The notes beneath the pieces are model-generated. The model saw nothing but the letters and a program-made list of their open reading frames with translations, did not search any database and had not been told where the DNA came from. This document shows positions 63,442-64,000 of a stretch of 64,000 bases of DNA, piece by piece. The translations under genes and the position numbers were made by a program. Source of the DNA: Dehalococcoidia bacterium (lineage in GTDB: Bacteria; Chloroflexota; Dehalococcoidia; E44-bin15); contig JBAZMV010000006.1 in assembly GCA_041649635.1 (NCBI GenBank), forward strand, positions 43,054 through 107,053, given 5' to 3'. Position 1 is the first letter of the stretch. Every line of letters starts with the position of its first letter.

Positions 63442-64000
63442 ATGAAAAGGCAAATTACCTGTTGTTTAGGTTTTCTTTTTATGCTGTCGATAGTGCTGGT
63501 AGCGGCAAGTTGCTCTACAACTGAGACGATACCTACGCCAACCACTACCCCCACCTCCACGCCAGCAACCCCATATGTAAAAGAGGAGTTCCCTCTGTAC
63601 ACCAACTCGCTAGAACAAAATTATCCGTCAATCTCAGGTGACATTGTGGTATGGAGCGAGCAGAGTAACAGCGATGGGTGGCAAAGCGACGCATATTATA
63701 TAGGTAAGGCTTACTATCTTAATCTTTCCGTCGGTACCAATATCCTTATCACCACCAACTCAGCCAGCCAATGGATGCCCGCTGTATCGGGAGACATCAT
63801 TGTATGGATGGACAACCGGAACGGCAGCTGGCAGAATGGCATCTGGGACATATACGGCTATAACATCACCACGGATACCGAGTTCCCCATTTGCGTTGAT
63901 TCCGCCTCCCAGCGCCATCCAGCCATCTCGGGTGACATAGTCGTATGGGAAGATGGCCGCAATCGCAATGGCAACTACAACTCAGACATCTACGGATACA
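63442..64000 (+). CDS. Lipoprotein with TolB-like propeller repeats, cut by the window end
   Basis: 186 codons are visible and the frame is open at the end. GGAGG precedes ATG 63442. The signal sequence ends VAASCS (lipobox), followed by a Pro/Thr linker (TPTTTPTSTPATP). Then come repeats of the type YPSISGDIVVW, MPAVSGDIIVWMDNRN and HPAISGDIVVWEDGRN with DIYGY, typical of exported beta-propellers. Role unknown. Confidence 0.8.
   Translation, partial: MKRQITCCLGFLFMLSIVLVAASCSTTETIPTPTTTPTSTPATPYVKEEFPLYTNSLEQNYPSISGDIVVWSEQSNSDGWQSDAYYIGKAYYLNLSVGTNILITTNSASQWMPAVSGDIIVWMDNRNGSWQNGIWDIYGYNITTDTEFPICVDSASQRHPAISGDIVVWEDGRNRNGNYNSDIYGY

Overview
The window most resembles a genome fragment of an anaerobic Chloroflexota bacterium of the Dehalococcoidia type. 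This is an inference from four things seen here. The 23S rRNA gene has its own promoter and no 16S gene beside it. There is an ATP-dependent benzoyl-CoA-reductase/2-hydroxyacyl-CoA-dehydratase type gene set. Two stand-alone desulforedoxins are present. Several very large exported proteins carry a C-terminal membrane anchor. No tRNA gene, CRISPR array, transposase, integrase or phage gene was recognised.

Layout. 1-7.2 kb (minus strand): the 5' two thirds of 23S rRNA, then glnA, prmC-prfA (overlapping) and hisS. 7.3-10.8 kb (minus): three exported or membrane proteins of unknown role. 11.2-15.1 kb (plus): a RelA/SpoT-type (p)ppGpp synthetase whose hydrolase domain looks dead, rpsT, and a class II aldolase behind a repeat-rich gap. 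15.2-22.0 kb: one 2269-residue surface protein with about 25 GLUG repeats and seven InlB-type repeats. 22.5-25.5 kb (minus): zinc alcohol dehydrogenase, LsrF-like aldolase, two desulforedoxins and signal peptidase I. 25.6-35.9 kb (plus): yebC-ruvC-ruvA-methyltransferase, a B12-type radical SAM protein, a nuclease-like protein beside an ATPase, two chagasin-like protease inhibitors, a transglutaminase-fold protein and rimO. 36.0-39.0 kb (minus): a 1001-residue propeller/fibronectin protein. 39.3-41.9 kb (plus): uvrB, a YkgJ-like protein and a tiny basic ORF. 42.0-47.6 kb (minus): a tightly overlapping operon of a TauE-type permease, uracil-DNA glycosylase, ftsK and a fused accD-accA. 47.7-48.5 kb (plus): a 29-residue membrane peptide and a lipoprotein. 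48.6-57.3 kb (minus): acpP, plsX, two BadF/HgdC-type activator ATPases (one fused to a ferredoxin domain), a zinc-ribbon membrane protein, two HgdB-type catalytic subunits and degV. 57.7-64 kb: a third chagasin, a thioesterase, an AT-rich island of zinc-ribbon/membrane proteins, a TPP riboswitch with thiC, thi4, and the start of a lipoprotein with propeller-like repeats that runs off the window.

The most unusual structure lies between the genes. Nearly every large gap holds small palindromic repeats of several families. The best defined is a unit of about 95 bp with three hairpins. Its first stem exists in at least three unrelated sequences that all still pair. Its second hairpin is invariant and is followed by a T-run, as in an intrinsic terminator. 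All nine copies point in the direction of transcription of the gene just upstream. Other families (GTCATTGCGAGGAG..., GTAGGGGC..., ATTCCGG...) are built in a modular way, with hairpins nested inside one another. A direct repeat of about 187 bp made of these parts brackets one dehydratase subunit gene.

Working links between genes. glnA is nitrogen assimilation. prmC and prfA are translation termination. accD-accA, acpP and plsX feed fatty-acid and phospholipid synthesis. thiC and thi4 make the two halves of thiamine. The HgdB/BadF genes form a candidate radical dehydratase or aryl-CoA reductase whose substrate cannot be told from this window. All functional calls rest on motif recognition by eye; no search was run.
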